64,000 bases of DNA, taken from assembly GCA_014155875.1 (NCBI GenBank), contig JACEFZ010001417.1, positions 62,001 to 126,000 of the forward strand, given 5' to 3'. The notes beneath the pieces were generated by a model. It was not told the origin of the DNA and made no database searches. It saw only the letters and a program-made list of their open reading frames with translations. The stretch comes from Cepaea nemoralis (taxonomy: Eukaryota > Mollusca > Gastropoda > Stylommatophora > Helicidae). The position numbers were made by a program, and so were the translations under genes. Every line of letters starts with the position of its first letter. Position 1 is the stretch's first letter. Positions 1 to 12,214 of the stretch are shown one piece after another.

Positions 1-539
1 GTTTACAACATGTTTTGACTTACCAACTCTTCTCCTGGGAAAAAGGCTCACAGACTAAACTTAACTAATATAAAATATAGCATTGTTTACCTCATTCTTT
101 GGAATGGCTCCAATCACCACATGTAAACAACAAGATGTAAGGACTCGATTTGGCTTGTTTCCAACTCTACTGGCTGCTTGGTTTCTGGTCCTACTATTCT
201 CACTATAATTAACTTTCTAAAGTGCTTGTAGCGAGTAGAGCTACCAAATTCCGCAGACACAGTCGCCTTTCTTGTAGTTACAACGTGTTTGTGGCAAGTG
301 AGACTCTATGGCCGGTTGTTGCTGTTTTTATCTCAGCTTTTCCGTTCCCAGATTTTGGTTGGATGTCGCTGCTGCTTCCTATTGTCGTAAATTTTGGGAT
401 TTTCCGTAGCGGAACAAAATATCCTGGTTGCGGTGTTAATACTGGAGAATTATTCACAGCGCTGTTACGGATCGTAAAAAATATACCACAATCATTAAGG
501 CTAATGGACGATGTTTGAAAATGGGGAGTTTGTCATATG

Positions 540-800
540 AGATTACGACCTTGAAAATGGAGGTGGAAGCAGTAACAGCGGCATTCCGTTGATTAGAAGA
601 GACCATTGCGACACAAATTACATTCATTACGGACTCAAGGAGTATGCTAAGTAAGGTGAAGGGAGGAATGTTTCATGTGGAATAGTTATCCTCCCTTCAG
701 AGGTCACAGATTGTGAGAATTGTATGGATTGTTTTTGCCCTGACCATGCGGGAGTCCAGGAGGAATGAACAGGCGGATAGGCAGGTAAATTACCTATGGA
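540..800 (+). pseudogene. LINE RNase H domain relic
   Basis: Conceptual translation across several frames shows the pattern of the RNase H domain at the C-terminus of I/Jockey-like LINEs. A TDSRSML segment (catalytic Asp region) lies near 640, then a run like LSSLQRSQIVRIVWI, then a decayed CPDHAGVQ...NEQAD motif near 740-775. The frame is broken by stops and a shift near 760, so no intact ORF spans it. The same GHAGVxGNEQADRLAG signature recurs near 5,440, 8,790 and 40,700 (reverse strand), which is the main support. The flanks up to about 1,080 hold only short chance ORFs. Confidence 0.6.
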
Positions 801-3050
801 CGAGGGAGAGATGGTCGAGCGTCTGTGGGACCAGTCTGGAAAGGCAGGGAGAACAGACAGGCTTGTCCATGGGACATATATTTCTGTCCCATCCCATCCC
901 ATCTGTCGTGTGACAGCACTGGCCCGGATCTCAGTGGTTGTCAAGACCTTCGGGTTCTTACTTCTGTCTACTATTACCTTATTGCCCCCAGGACGATGCC
1001 CGGACGCTGACTTATTTTCCTATCACCATAGACAAACAGATCACCACCTGATAATAAGAGAACACTTTTCAGATAGGTAGAATACGAGTCTTTAATAAAG
1101 ATTCAGACTCCACAAAACAAACGACCTTCAAGTTCAAGACAAATAGAAACAAGTCTGAGTATTTGTGCGAGGATTCTGGAGGATCGGATCATCATTCCAC
1201 CAGTAGTTTGTCAGTCATCAGTATGTGAGTCATGTAGATACCAGTGGTAGAATATCGTTCACCTGATCTCTCCTCTGGTTGCCTGGAACTCCTCTTGACC
1301 TGAGTATAGGCATATAAAGTTCTTTGTGCAAGGCAGCTTCTTCCACCAGACTGGAGTTGAGATCAGCTGCCTGAAAGCGACTCTTCTCCTCCACGGCACT
1401 TCAAGCACGTCAGTTGACACCAGCGTCAATAATAATAAGGATAATGAGGGTTCCTGCAAGCAAGAAGAAGATGCACGGTGTACATATCCATTTCACCTGT
1501 TATTAATACATCCTCACCCCATATAGACTGACACCAGCTGTGTGGTCAGTTTCCGCTCTCAGACCATTTCCATGGGTCTGACTTCAGACACTAGATCTGT
1601 GCAGAGCAGCCATGTACTAGACTCTCATGTCCGTGCTTAACCTCACTTAAGACAAGGATAGCCTCTCTGGAAAACACAGTCTATTACCATTAGAGAGAGA
1701 GAGAGAGAGAGGATATAAGGTTCAAGACTTCAGGTAGAAATATTTCCCCTATACTGGCCAAGGGTGTTGGTCTACGTTCCAGCTGCGCTGGTAAACCTTT
1801 CCTGAAATATTGATTACAGACAGACAAAGAAAGAAGAGTGTCATCTTGGGTCTGTCGCTTTTTCTCCTCCTCTCCTCGGGCATATGGAAAGTCTGGAATT
1901 TATATGCACTGAACCCCATTGGTTTGGCTTCTCTTGGCAGCCCAAACAAGTGCAAAGCTTATGTGCAGAACATCCTGTTCCCATTATACAACAGGCTGTG
2001 TATCCATTAGACAAACATACTCATATAATTCCTCTCTGAACAAAAGAGGTAATCCATTAACCAAACTAGAAGTTAGAAAGCAAAAATTGTATGTGTGTGC
2101 CTCGTGTTTATGTACATGTGTCAGGGCGAGTCTACCCTAATATGTATGAAGATATCGGTACCCCTCTTCTACAACCCATGTTAGATACAGCTCGACCACG
2201 GTTGATATCCCTTCATAGCCTACAGTTCCTCTATACTCCTCAGCTGTGAAATACCCGTCATGGCTCTGGTGCGCCACCTGATGATGATAATAATCTGTGT
2301 CGCTAGTGCCCTCCCCCCTTTAGGGTAATTAAATTAAAGCTCTATGTAAAAGGAAGACACAGCAGGCTCATCACTAAACTGGCTTGGCCACTATTTGACA
2401 GACCTCACAAGACACTCAAATAGATCAGTACAGCGGGAGAGAACAATTACCTTTTCTGTAGGAATAAATCAGCCACAGAATGTGCTATCCTAGCATCTAG
2501 AGAGCCACTACTGTCCCTCTTTATCTGGATCCCCAGACGTTGAGACACTTGACAGTAGACAGGACTTCATCTTGACAGTAGAATAGGATTCACCAGGATT
2601 CTTAAGGCAGCTCCATGCCCTTCAATAGACTGGCCTATCTGCCTTCAGTATGAGGACAATAATCCCTTAACACAAGACATGACCGTTAGTCCATTAGATA
2701 TGAACGGTGAATGCCGTTGCCAGCACTCTCCGGAAGTGTCGTCAAATCGAATGACGCGATATTCTGGATAGACTAGAATGGATACTACTCAACAAGGGTA
2801 TAGAGAATATAGCGCGATATCTTTCTCAGGACAATGCATTTCACCAAAGCTGGACTACAAGCGTTGCGTGCACCCAAAGATGGTCGAAGCTTGTCCTGGA
2901 TACCTAATAATAGACCACCACAGACTATCATACTGTACACCGAGGAAAACGGGGCACCGCAGAGTGTGGATTCGGTTGCCCCATCCTGAAGTGCAATTCT
3001 GTTTTGTCACACCATCCCATGGTAATTAGTGAACTCAACTCAACTGTAAT
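801..3050. other. No recognisable gene; short GA microsatellite
   Basis: I see no protein domain, RNA gene or mobile-element end here. ORFs are short, overlap on both strands and have no recognisable motifs. A short GA run lies at about 1,693-1,712. An 83-codon ORF at 2,778-3,029 looks like nothing I recognise and is probably chance. Confidence 0.5.
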
Positions 3051-3059
3051 GACTGAATA

Positions 3060-3790
3060 AACAGATATGACAGATATTGATTAGGCGTACATCATTGCAC
3101 AAGGGTGCAGTCACTTGTGAATCAACCAGGACTGCAAGAGCTCTGAAAAAGAGGCTGGACAGAAAAACCACTGCAGGAGATCCTCATCCTGGAACATCAA
3201 GCTTTCTTTGCCCACATTGTCAAGGAACATTTCGAGCGAAAATAGGCCTTATCAGCCATCTTAAACTCCCTGCTCCATACTTTCAACCCCAATGGATGAA
3301 ATGAATGGTCATCATCATTTTTGATGGACAAACAACAACAACAGGTTAACGTATTTAAAATGTCAGAGGAATGACTGAAAAACATTTATAACAGATACTT
3401 ATTAGGGTAGTTTACTGTTTATAATACAAGTCTTAGATCTGAATAACTACACATGACAGACACTGATTTAAGATAACTGATTTACAGTATCAATTAGGAG
3501 AGCATAACCAGATATGTCTGGTTTGTTTGTCTGATGTTTATTAGGGTAATTTATTTATATTATCAGTTTAAGGACAGAATAACCCAACATGGCAGATACT
3601 GATTATGATAACTTACATATTAGAATACATGTTTTAGGATTGAATCATTATGTTGTAATACAGGTCTTAGGATTGAACAACTACACATAACAGATACTGA
3701 ATACGGTAATTTATATACGACATCAATCTGAACAGAATAACGGGATATGACATATACTGATTAATATAGTTTGTTTACAATTTACACTTC
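3060..3790. repeat. Degenerate 60-70 bp minisatellite upstream of receptor 1
   Basis: A diverged motif of the form ACAGATACTGATTA followed by GGTAATTTATAT and a GGACTGAATAAC-like end recurs near 3,064, 3,389, 3,452, 3,588, 3,688 and 3,746. Spacing is irregular at about 60-100 bp. The first unit is separated from the rest by a LINE fragment at about 3,095-3,330. Units are too diverged for the exact period to be fixed by eye. Confidence 0.55.
3077..3304 (+). pseudogene. LINE C-terminal fragment with C2H2 finger
   Basis: The translation ends in a C2H2-type finger (CPHCQGTF ... IGLISHL) preceded by a Lys/Arg-rich stretch. It matches the end of the longer LINE C-terminal ORF at 53,131-53,853, which ends CTHCERTF ... 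IGLISH. Both are therefore the 3' end of the same LINE family, probably RTE-like. This copy lacks everything upstream and its last His differs, so it is a 5'-truncated dead copy. It sits inside the minisatellite upstream of receptor 1. Confidence 0.65.
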
Positions 3791-3902
3791 TCAACATTTA
3801 ATGTTTTAAATTTCCAGAAAAATGTTCTTCTCAAACTTGTTATTAGTGACTGTAGAAATCAGCTCATTTCATTTCAACTTTGTGTCGAAATTCAACAGAT
3901 AA

Positions 3903-4047
3903 AGAAGACCATATATTCAAGAGATGAACAAGACGATGTACAAGAGATGATCAAGACGATGTACAAGAGATTAATAATATGATAAACAAGGAATGAACAA
4001 GACGATAGACAAGGGACGAACAAGACGATGTACAAGACGATATTTTC
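3903..4047 (+). repeat. Short tandem repeat over the receptor 1 start region
   Basis: Imperfect units built on ACAAGACGATGTACAAGAGATGA-like sequence repeat about six times directly before and into the receptor 1 N-terminus. In receptor 3 the single-copy equivalent around its start is AGAGATGAACAAAACGGTGTA (48,534-48,553). The repeat thus looks like an expansion of the ancestral start-codon region, leaving several ATGs and short upstream ORFs ahead of the open frame. Confidence 0.6.
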
Positions 4048-5035
4048 AATAAAAATGGACGTTATCACTGCTGAAGAGAGCAACCTTTTCCGATTGGTTA
4101 ACTATGCCACGTTAAGCGCTTTGATTGCTCTGTTTGGTATCGTCAGCAACATCATTAACATGATCGTGTTTCACAAACAAGGATTCACAACAACTGTCAA
4201 CATTAGCTTTTTTGCAATGGCCTTGTCTGATGTGTTGTGCCTCTTCACTTTAGAATGGTTTAACGTTTGTATGAATCCTTATCTGGAAACAGACGCCATT
4301 CCATTTGTCCCTACTGAACTTCAGTATCTAACCGGAGGTTGGTTACATCTTTGTTTTGGTCGGATCACCAGCTGGATCACTGTTTACATCACCGCTGAGA
4401 GATGCTTGAGCGTCGCTCTACCTCTGAAAGTCAAACAGATTGTTTCTCTCCGAGCAAGTACAACTTCAATGTGTGCCATTTTTGCTTTAAATCTGATGAC
4501 GCTTTTACCCGAGTACTGTATTGCTTATTTGGACTGGAAATTTGTCCCTGAAAGAAACAGGACTTTAATTGGACTTGTGTACAGAAGTTTTAAAAACGAA
4601 GCATTTGGTCTGATTTATACACTGACTTCAATATCGGGAATGTTGTCGTTTGTAGCAGTCGTAATCTTGACGACATTCCTTACCATCAAACTAACGCAAA
4701 AATCTAATTGGCACATCAAGTCATCCGTGAACACCTCAGAAACCAGATCTCTGAGGGACAAGAAGACCATGAAGATGGTCGTGATGATAGCTGCTATTCT
4801 TATTGCCTGTTACACACCAGGAACTATTACGTCCTTGGTAACCGTGTTCGAACCTGAATTTCTCCTCGTAGGGAAGCTGAAGAATTCTTTCTTTGCGGTC
4901 TGGTCGTTTGCGTTTGTTTGCAGCGCCATCAACTCCAGCGTGAACATGCTGCTGTACTATACAATGAGCACCAAGTACAGGGAGACGTTCAATGAACTCT
5001 TCGCGAAATGCAGAAACAGCAGCGCAAGAAAATAA
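4028..5035 (+). CDS. Chemosensory-type rhodopsin-like GPCR 1 (intact, intronless)
   Basis: A single open frame of 335 codons encodes a seven-helix receptor. Visible hallmarks are TM1 with GIVSNIINMIVF (about residues 32-50), TM2 with ALSDVLCL, TM3 ending in an AERCLSV motif in place of DRY, TM6 with CYTPG in place of CWxP (after a RDKKTMKMVV loop), and TM7 with NSSVNMLLYY in place of NPxxY, then a short C-tail KYRETF. Length and motif variants fit the intronless chemosensory receptor families of gastropods; the ligand cannot be told. It is very similar to receptor 3 (48,537-49,553) and pseudogene 2. Start: Met at 4,028 lies in a tandem repeat. Met at 4,055 (MDVITAEES) aligns with the second Met of receptor 3, so either may be used. 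No splice sites are needed. Confidence 0.88.
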   Translation: MYKTIFSIKMDVITAEESNLFRLVNYATLSALIALFGIVSNIINMIVFHKQGFTTTVNISFFAMALSDVLCLFTLEWFNVCMNPYLETDAIPFVPTELQYLTGGWLHLCFGRITSWITVYITAERCLSVALPLKVKQIVSLRASTTSMCAIFALNLMTLLPEYCIAYLDWKFVPERNRTLIGLVYRSFKNEAFGLIYTLTSISGMLSFVAVVILTTFLTIKLTQKSNWHIKSSVNTSETRSLRDKKTMKMVVMIAAILIACYTPGTITSLVTVFEPEFLLVGKLKNSFFAVWSFAFVCSAINSSVNMLLYYTMSTKYRETFNELFAKCRNSSARK

Positions 5036-5248
5036 TAGAATACTACGACTTCTATATAATAATGTGTGAAATATATCTATATTTCCACTCATGATTTGTG
5101 TAACAACTACTGAATATTGTAGTTTAATGTTAAATGACTATATACCTGATATTTTCCTGTAGGCTTACTTGGTTTAATATCTAATTGAGCAAGGAGGCTG
5201 TAACAACGACATTTCGGTGGATGGAGAGCTAGCTGTATAGCTCGACAT

Positions 5249-5249
5249 G

Positions 5250-5297
<48 letters not shown>
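5249..5297. repeat. (TG)n microsatellite
   Basis: A nearly uninterrupted run of TG dinucleotides, about 48 bp, lies 3' of receptor 1. Confidence 0.95.
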
Positions 5298-5424
5298 TGT
5301 AGTTGTTGTTGTTTTGTGTTTTACAAAGTATACTTCTTAAAAGAGAAACTGTTATGTTTCGCATGCAGTGGCCTGCATCGTTCGGTAAGACAAAAGACAT
5401 GCGTGTATCATGAAGTTGATGGTT

Positions 5425-5635
5425 AGGTTCCGCGGGCGTGCGAGGAAACGAACAGGCTGATAGTCTGGCTGTTGCTGCTCCTTTGAGCGACAAGCTAATC
5501 TACGATAAAGTTGACGTCGTGAAGACTCTCTTGGACAGAGTGGACTGTGGGACGAAGCATGCCGAGATTCCACACCCGAAGAGGCTGATTCTGTGCAGTC
5601 AGGTCAAGGTCTGGAAGACACTCAATGCGTAAGGT
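5425..5635 (+). pseudogene. LINE RNase H C-terminal relic
   Basis: The ORF begins at a decayed AGVRGNEQADSLAV motif, the conserved end of the RNase H domain of I/Jockey-like LINEs. It is followed by a segment with DKLIYDKVDVVKTLLD. No RT is found upstream, so this is a truncated fragment. Between about 5,640 and 6,400 I see nothing recognisable. Confidence 0.55.
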
Positions 5636-6439
5636 AAAAAATAGGCGAACTTGTGCTTAGACTGCCTCTAGTACCATCAGCCTCTGAACCTTTCGTTGAT
5701 TACTGGAGAAGGGATAGGGCACGTGTGGAAATGCTTCAAGTGCAGTGATGGTGATTCTTGAATTCATACTGAGCAGTGTGGCCACGCTGGCATCTTCTGT
5801 CAATGAGAATGGCGTATTGTCGTCATACTTATACCATTTTCCTTGCTCATTAACAAACTTCTTAAACAAGAAAACGCATAGTTTCTCCCATTTATGTTTC
5901 TTTAGTTTGTTTTATGTGTAAATGTGTTTATGTGTACTAGCAAACCATTTTGTTTGCACATAAACGAGTTTTAAGAAACGTCTACGATGCTTGTGCTCTT
6001 TGATTCAGATTTTTCTCCAGTCTTTCAGTGTTGATGTGTCTGTATTAAAAGAAATTTAGAAAGGATAAACATTAAAAGCTAAAAGGAGCAACCCAAAACT
6101 GATCACGCAATAAGACTATAGCGTAACGGTTGATAATCTGGAGCCTCGTGGCTATGCCACTAGGACAGCAAGTCGTCCAGGTGATGAGGACGGTGTTATT
6201 GATCTGGCGCTGGTTTCTCCTTCACTCATTACAGTGTGTAGATGGTGTGTCCTTGGGTACCACGTCAGCGGCCACCACCTCTTGCAGCATATTGGTGGAG
6301 GAAAGGCAGAACAAGACAGCACAAGTCAACGGTCAAGACTTTCCAGTATGACAGTACAGGGCAGGGCAAGATGTGGTGAGTAAAATAAGGCGCGACAAGC
6401 GCAGAAAGCAGGAAACAAATCTGAGAGCAACCACCTTGA

Positions 6440-9145
6440 AGGAATTTTGAGGTGGAAAAGGCCTGTGTGGATAAGCGCAGTGCTGTAAGGAAATGGCAAA
6501 ACGCCAAGAAGAACAGAGTTGCCCATCCTAGTCCCCGCATGCACTTAGAAAGAGAGATGCACACAAAAGTAAGCTATTTAAAAAAAAACTGCTTAATTAA
6601 GGTGGTTAAAAGTGAAAAATGGGCAGAGGTATGTCAAAGAGTAAGTACAGACAAGTCACTGAAATTGTTCTGGCAACTACATAAAAGCATGAGTGGGGAA
6701 GTCAAGAATAAGAGTATTCCTGACTTCCAAGGTGCTGACCTCATCTGGCAGAGGACTGACGAGAGTAAGGGCAAAGCTCTCTTCGAATGCTATCTAGAGC
6801 AGAGCAACCAGACAGACATGAGAGTCCGAAATCTTGCCAAGGAGGTTATCTCAGATAGGTGCAAGGCCCATAACATTTCGGATGAAGATACAGTGACAGT
6901 GAAAGAAATCAAGGCTGTGCTTAGGACGATTTGAAAAAAAAGCGCCCCAGGGCCAGATGGCATAAGGATCTGACGACATCAATAGGTGTACCGACAACGA
7001 ACTAGAGAAACCTAGCAGACATGTAGCAACAACAGCATAGCGAGTGCTAGCATCAAGTAGTAGTGATTACACAGCTATCTGATTCCCTTGCCGAAGACTG
7101 GCAAAGGACCACACAGAAATTCAGGGATATCGAGTAATAACCACTGCAGAACACAATAGGTAAGCTGGCTGGGGAAGTTAATTGCCAGAAAAGTATCAAG
7201 CCAGCTGGAGAGGCAATGTGCTTTACCCATCTACCCTAGGAGGGTACCGTCCAAAATGAGAAACCTGGACCAATGCAGCAGTTTTTGCCCATGATGTCTA
7301 TGAAAGTTTCCACTCAGGCATTGAAACCTTTGCTGCAGCGATTGATCTTGAGGACGCGTACAACAGAGTACCAGTGGACTTCTTAATGGTCGAACTTGTT
7401 GAACTCAAGATAAGTCCTTCCTTCCTTAGCTGGATTGCTGCTGCCCTCTTCCAACGGAAAGTAGTGTTTAGATGTTGCAGTTGGACTTCAGAACAATAAT
7501 TTATTCTGGTCTACCACAGGGATTACCATTATCTCCAGTGCTGTTCAACGCCTGCACTGTGAGAATCACCAGCGAGGAAATCATAGGACCGGGGAGGACA
7601 TTGTCGTATGCAGACGATGTTTTAGTCTATCGTCAGGGTAAGGACAGAGATCTGGTTGCAGTAGAACTACACACCGAACTCAATCGTATAAGCACTTGGT
7701 GTGTTGAAGCTGGGACAATGGCCAACCCAACAAAGGCAACAGTGACATGGTTATCTTTAAATAACCATATTGTCACCACCCCAATGCGAACTGTAAGTCT
7801 GGGCTCATAGACGGTGGAAAGAACGCAGGCAATGAATTACCTGGAGATACGATTTGATCGAAGCCTAGGCTTATACTGAGCGCGTAGACTAGGTGATAAC
7901 AAAGGCCACGCGGGGTTTGGCTGCAATGCGGGTGATGGCGGTGGCAAACTGTGAGCAGCGCCATCTATGTCTTCTTTACGAGGGGCTAGTCCTTTCAGTT
8001 CTGGAGTATGCGATGGCGATCCTGACTCTCAGCCATAAGCAGATAGAAAGAATGGAAAGTATACAGAACGAAGCCATGCGCATCATTCTTGGATGTAAAA
8101 GAGATACAGCATGTAGGGCGATGCTCCACCCTCTTGATTTTCCACCATGAGGGACAGAATACAACCGTGCCAAGCACGTGCTTATCCCAAAGTCAACGCA
8201 AACACACAGCATCCACTGCATATCGAGGTTAAGAAGGTAAAGGGCAGCAGGTTAAAAATAGGGAAGTCGTGGATGGGTCAAACCGAAGACATTCTTCAGC
8301 GGGTGTGTTCACTTGAATACTTAGAAACTGGCGAGGAGTGGGTACAAGTGCCAACAAGTTCTGTCATCCTTTTTCAGTGTGCATCCAACTACTAGAAATC
8401 CAACTGCTGTGGAGGCGGACGTACAGGCTCTGATCTTCGAGAATTCTTTAGAGTATGACGTAGTCATTTACATGGAGGGGTCGGTCGTCCGAGGAGTGAG
8501 AAGTTCATGGGCCTTTACGGCTCAATCCGGAGGGAAAACTGTGAAGGAAGAGTCTGGCGCTTTTACTTTGACCACATGTAACCTGACTATGGAAGTCATG
8601 GCAGTAAGTAAAGCAATAACATGACTCTAGACACAGACATTCAGATCGGGCTTATGTCCTTAGTGACTCAATGAGTATGCTCAGGATGATAGAGAATGGG
8701 GTGGGTCCGAAGAGAATGGCAGCTGTCTCTGGGGCGGTCTCGGCTGGCAAAGATTAGTTTTATCTTCGTGCCAGAGCATGCTGGTGTACAAGGGAATGAG
8801 CAGGCTGACAAGCTTGCAGGTAAGGAAGGCTACTGCGGAAAGCGAACGAGCCATGGACCAGGCTGACATTTTGAATGCTCTGCGAGAAGCAAGTCGTTTA
8901 CAAGAACCAAGCAATAACTGGGAATCTACAACCATGGTCAGGCGGCGAGAACAGCAAGTTAATAGAGGTGTGGCCAAACAAGAACACTACGCAGAAAGCC
9001 AAAGAAGAGTAATAAACCAACACAGAACTGGTGTCGTGAGCCGCTACACGCTGCGGGTTTACTGAGGAAGGGATCCAAACACTTATGGACTTAATGGTTC
9101 GATGTACAATGAGGATGATCTGTCGACTAACTAACTAACTAACTA
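6440..9145 (+). pseudogene. Broken I/Jockey-like LINE (RT + RNase H) with (CTAA)n tail
   Basis: RT and RNase H pieces occur in order on one strand but in several frames. A pre-RT region ends in APGPDGI near 6,940. RT motif A (AAIDLEDAYNRVP) lies near 7,335-7,370. Motif B (GLPQGLPLSP) and the catalytic YADDVLVY lie in the ORF at 7,472-7,810. The thumb/connection segment with a NEAMRIILGC motif is at 7,893-8,150. RNase H follows at 8,379-8,960, where the expected first Asp is replaced (YMEGSV). The C-terminus ends with a YNEDDLSTN-like motif near 9,100, followed by a (CTAA)n tail at about 9,127-9,150. Stops and frameshifts separate every domain, so it is dead. No endonuclease or ORF1 was found upstream, so it is also 5'-truncated. 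Confidence 0.8.
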
Positions 9146-9147
9146 AC

Positions 9148-9225
9148 TAACCATTAGTATTGGAACACTTCGCTGGCTACTGAAGATGAGGTCTGAGCGC
9201 TTATGGGAATGCCCCGAGAGCATCA
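9148..9225 (+). pseudogene. Fragment of an RNH-LINE 3' end
   Basis: About 75 bp directly after the CTAA tail matches the 3' end of the LINE family seen at 49,680-49,780 (GTTGGAACTCTTCGCTGGCT ... GAGCGCTTATGGGAATGCCC). It breaks off before the stop codon, so it is a small internal fragment. Confidence 0.6.
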
Positions 9226-9420
9226 CTCATCACTAAGGCATTGATCATTTCTGTTGTGATGTTGTCTGGACCCTGAGTCTCGCCATTTTTCATATGATGA
9301 ATCACATTCTGATCTTCCATCTTCAAAATTGATGGTCCTTCATTATTATCCCGATTATCGTAAGTTCCTCTTTTGTATCCATATAAAGGTCTTTCACATT
9401 GTCTGACCACGCATGTAAAA
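9201..9420 (-). pseudogene. RTE-like LINE fragment (pre-RT region)
   Basis: The reverse-strand ORF contains a GPSILKMEDQNVIHHMKNGE segment followed by QGPDNITTEM, the diverged form of the (A/T)GPDGITTEM start of LINE reverse transcriptases. No further RT is readable. From about 9,420 to 9,870 the sequence is AT-rich with no recognisable content. Confidence 0.55.
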
Positions 9421-10764
9421 TCTGATATTTTTCTATTATGATTTTCGCATTATTGGTTTTAGGCAACCAGTTGATGTGTGTATTCGCTTGTTAGTGATGT
9501 CATTAATTATTGTGTGTATTAATTTTGTATTCCGGGTGTTGTGAAATTTTCCTCAATCCATGCTTCTTTTGCCTGTTTGAACAATTTCCTAATTTTTCAT
9601 TGAATCTCTTCCGTACTTGTCATGGTTATATTTCCTATTTATTATATTGCAATGAGTTTTAAGATATCGTCTGTCATCCTATTCTTACGCCCCATCATAC
9701 TTAATGTTTGGGATAGTTGTCTTCGCAGCTTGGCTGACTGATTATTTAATATTTCCCATTGATCGCTGAGATATTGAAATACTATTTCTAGATAGGACAA
9801 TACATCAAACGTAGATCAAATGTTGTGTTTGTTGATGTATATTTGACCTTCTTTAATTTTATATCGATTGTTCATAAAAATACTATGTAGAAATTAAAAT
9901 AATGTTTTTTTGTTCTTGTCTTGCTGGTCGTTATACGTGTTGTTATCACATAATTGACATTTCTTTGCTCTTATTTAATCGAAATTGAAATTATGTCACG
10001 GAATATACCACCTTTATTACCGTTTTTCTCCAGTCAGATTTACTTTGACAAGCAAGAATTATACGCAATTTCAACTCCTGGTATACAATCAGGAAACAAT
10101 GTTCTTACATTTATTAAGTATAGCTCACAATGAAACGCAATAGCATGCATTTGTAAAATTCTGAAAGATGACGTCAAAGGGCTATAACTGTGGCACTGTT
10201 GTCTTATGATAATTATGGCTCAAGGGTTACTATCCTGACGTCTATATTTCGCTTGATCTTTTCTTCGAAGAATGAACTGAAACATTGTCCTATAATTTCA
10301 TTATTGATTTTCATAGATGGGTGTTGTCTTATCATAAATACGAGATACGAGATACGTTATGTGTTTGACAAACATGATCATATATCTGTATGTGTATAAT
10401 TATCACATAATTATAACATATTGTCCCCAAGCAGTTTCCTGTTACAACTCTGAATTTGACAGCGCCATAACATTTTATTAGCCCTTAGAATCTTAGATGG
10501 ACTCGTGCTGGACTGTGCTCATGATATTACCAGAGCAATTCGGTGTCAACGACGCTAGAGTCACACCAAGGTTGATGTTCTAGTCAATTGTACATTCTGT
10601 AGTTTGCCATTGATTTAAACTTGTCGAAGTCAACATCTAGATCCAACTTAACGCACATGTAGAGACTGAACTACCTACATCGCAATCTGCAAGCAGGAAG
10701 TTGAAGAGCGAACGCTTTTGTAATTTCGACCACGTTGACGTATATGTATATACCTATATGCCTA

Positions 10765-11030
10765 GATTTTATTAGAAGGCAGCAAGTCAAATGGTTTGGC
10801 TATGCAAGTAGGTTACCAACTAACAATATACCACAATAAGCAATGATGTACAGACCAGAGGGAAGCAGAAGAAGAGGCCGACGACGTAAACGATGGACGC
10901 AGGGAATAACAGAGTCCATGGAAATATCGATACATGAAGCCCATAAGCAGGCACTCTCCCGCTGTTTATACTTCACCTCGACTCCGCAAGGTACAAGAGG
11001 AACATGGTCAGATGAGATGAGATGAGATGA
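10765..11030 (+). pseudogene. LINE C-terminal fragment
   Basis: In translation a QQVKWFGYASRLP segment is followed by RRRGRRRKRW and a tail containing STPQGTRGTW. This is the typical C-terminal block of RTE-like LINE ORFs (WxGHxxR ... RGRPxxRW). It ends in (GATGA)n at about 11,010-11,032, which may be the original LINE tail. Block B keeps only the flanks at this place. Confidence 0.6.
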
Positions 11031-11032
11031 GA

Positions 11033-11033
<1 letters not shown>

Positions 11034-11074
<41 letters not shown>

Positions 11075-11084
11075 TTATATATAG

Positions 11085-11123
<39 letters not shown>

Positions 11124-11160
11124 TATGTGTGTGTGTGTCTGTGTGTGTGTATATTTGTGT
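11034..11160. repeat. (TA)n / (CA)n / (TG)n compound microsatellite
   Basis: Alternating TA runs, a short CACACA stretch and a TGTGTG stretch. The block B counterpart at 38,963-39,060 has the same TA to TG order, so the array predates the duplication. Confidence 0.9.
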
Positions 11161-11299
11161 GTAGGCGTCCGTGTGCTAGGGATAGGTGAAAAGCAGTATT
11201 ACAATTCCAACATTCATGTTTGAAGTTAACCCAAGGCAATTTGATTGCAGATCGCTTATAGTTGATTTTTACAGCATTTTGTGCCGGCAGTTCAGAAAT

Positions 11300-12180
11300 C
11301 GTTGTCAATCTAATGAAACAGAAAATCATTTTCTACATATAAAAGGACAATCATCAATTCTACGCTTGGATTGATTGAGAAATTCTGGGGACTGAATATT
11401 AACCTGTATAAGAGGACAATCCTGCTTCTCTGGAGAGTGGGGCAGATAATCCTATCCTGGCAGTCTGAAATGGCTGTCAAAGGGAGAGGTAAAATACCCC
11501 ATGATGATAAGGAAACAAAGAAAATACTGCATTATGTAATCCAAGAAACTGAAATTGTCAAAGATGGGAGAATGATCCAGAACGTTTATTAGTAGCAGTA
11601 CGGTATGGAATATATTTTCTGAAGAATTGACTTCACCAGGCTTTCACGATATACCACCAGAGTTAGTTTAATCATGATAAGACGACAAAATCTCTTGCGA
11701 ATCATCCTAAAGAAAATTTAAAGTATGTTAGTATATGAATTACACGAATAACAGGCAGGTTTAAGAGAGGACAGGGGCACCAGGGACCATGTTGTCAACA
11801 TGGGAACCATCTTTGATGAATATATCGAGCAAAATTTAATCATCATTCTTGTTGCATGGACTACAGTAAGGTCTTCGACTATGTTCAACATTAGAAAGTG
11901 TAGAAGATCATGATGAATATCGGGTTTTATGTAACACAGATAAATGTCATTGAATCATTAAGGTATGAACAACAAGCAGCAGTCAGATAAGCATGTTTAA
12001 CATAAAACTGGTTTGAGCCGCAAAGAGCCTGGATAGCAGAATTACATCCTTTTACTTGGGAACATATTCAAAAATGACAACTAACTCGTCAAAACTATGT
12101 ATGAATAGCAAAGATGGTATTAGACATGACAGATTTTAAGATGAGTATGGTAGGATTATACGCAAAAAGATGCAACGGAG
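11300..12180 (+). pseudogene. LINE reverse transcriptase relic
   Basis: Frames are broken, but conceptual translation shows ITNRQ(A)G-like, RGTRDHVVNM and FDEYIEQN segments near 11,750-11,835. A decayed catalytic region of the form DYSKVFDYVQH follows near 11,865-11,895. This is the finger and motif A region of an RTE-like LINE. The block B copy is at 39,330-40,350 and contains DYRKVFDCVQH. Confidence 0.6.
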
Positions 12181-12214
12181 CAGATACAAAGCTTTTCATC
12201 ACAGATGAGACAAA

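Noticed and set aside
222..518. 98-codon ORF at the left end
   Set aside because: No motif or repeat relation seen; compatible with chance in this base composition.
2778..3029. 83-codon ORF as a real small gene
   Set aside because: No recognisable domain, no paralogue in the window and no supporting context.
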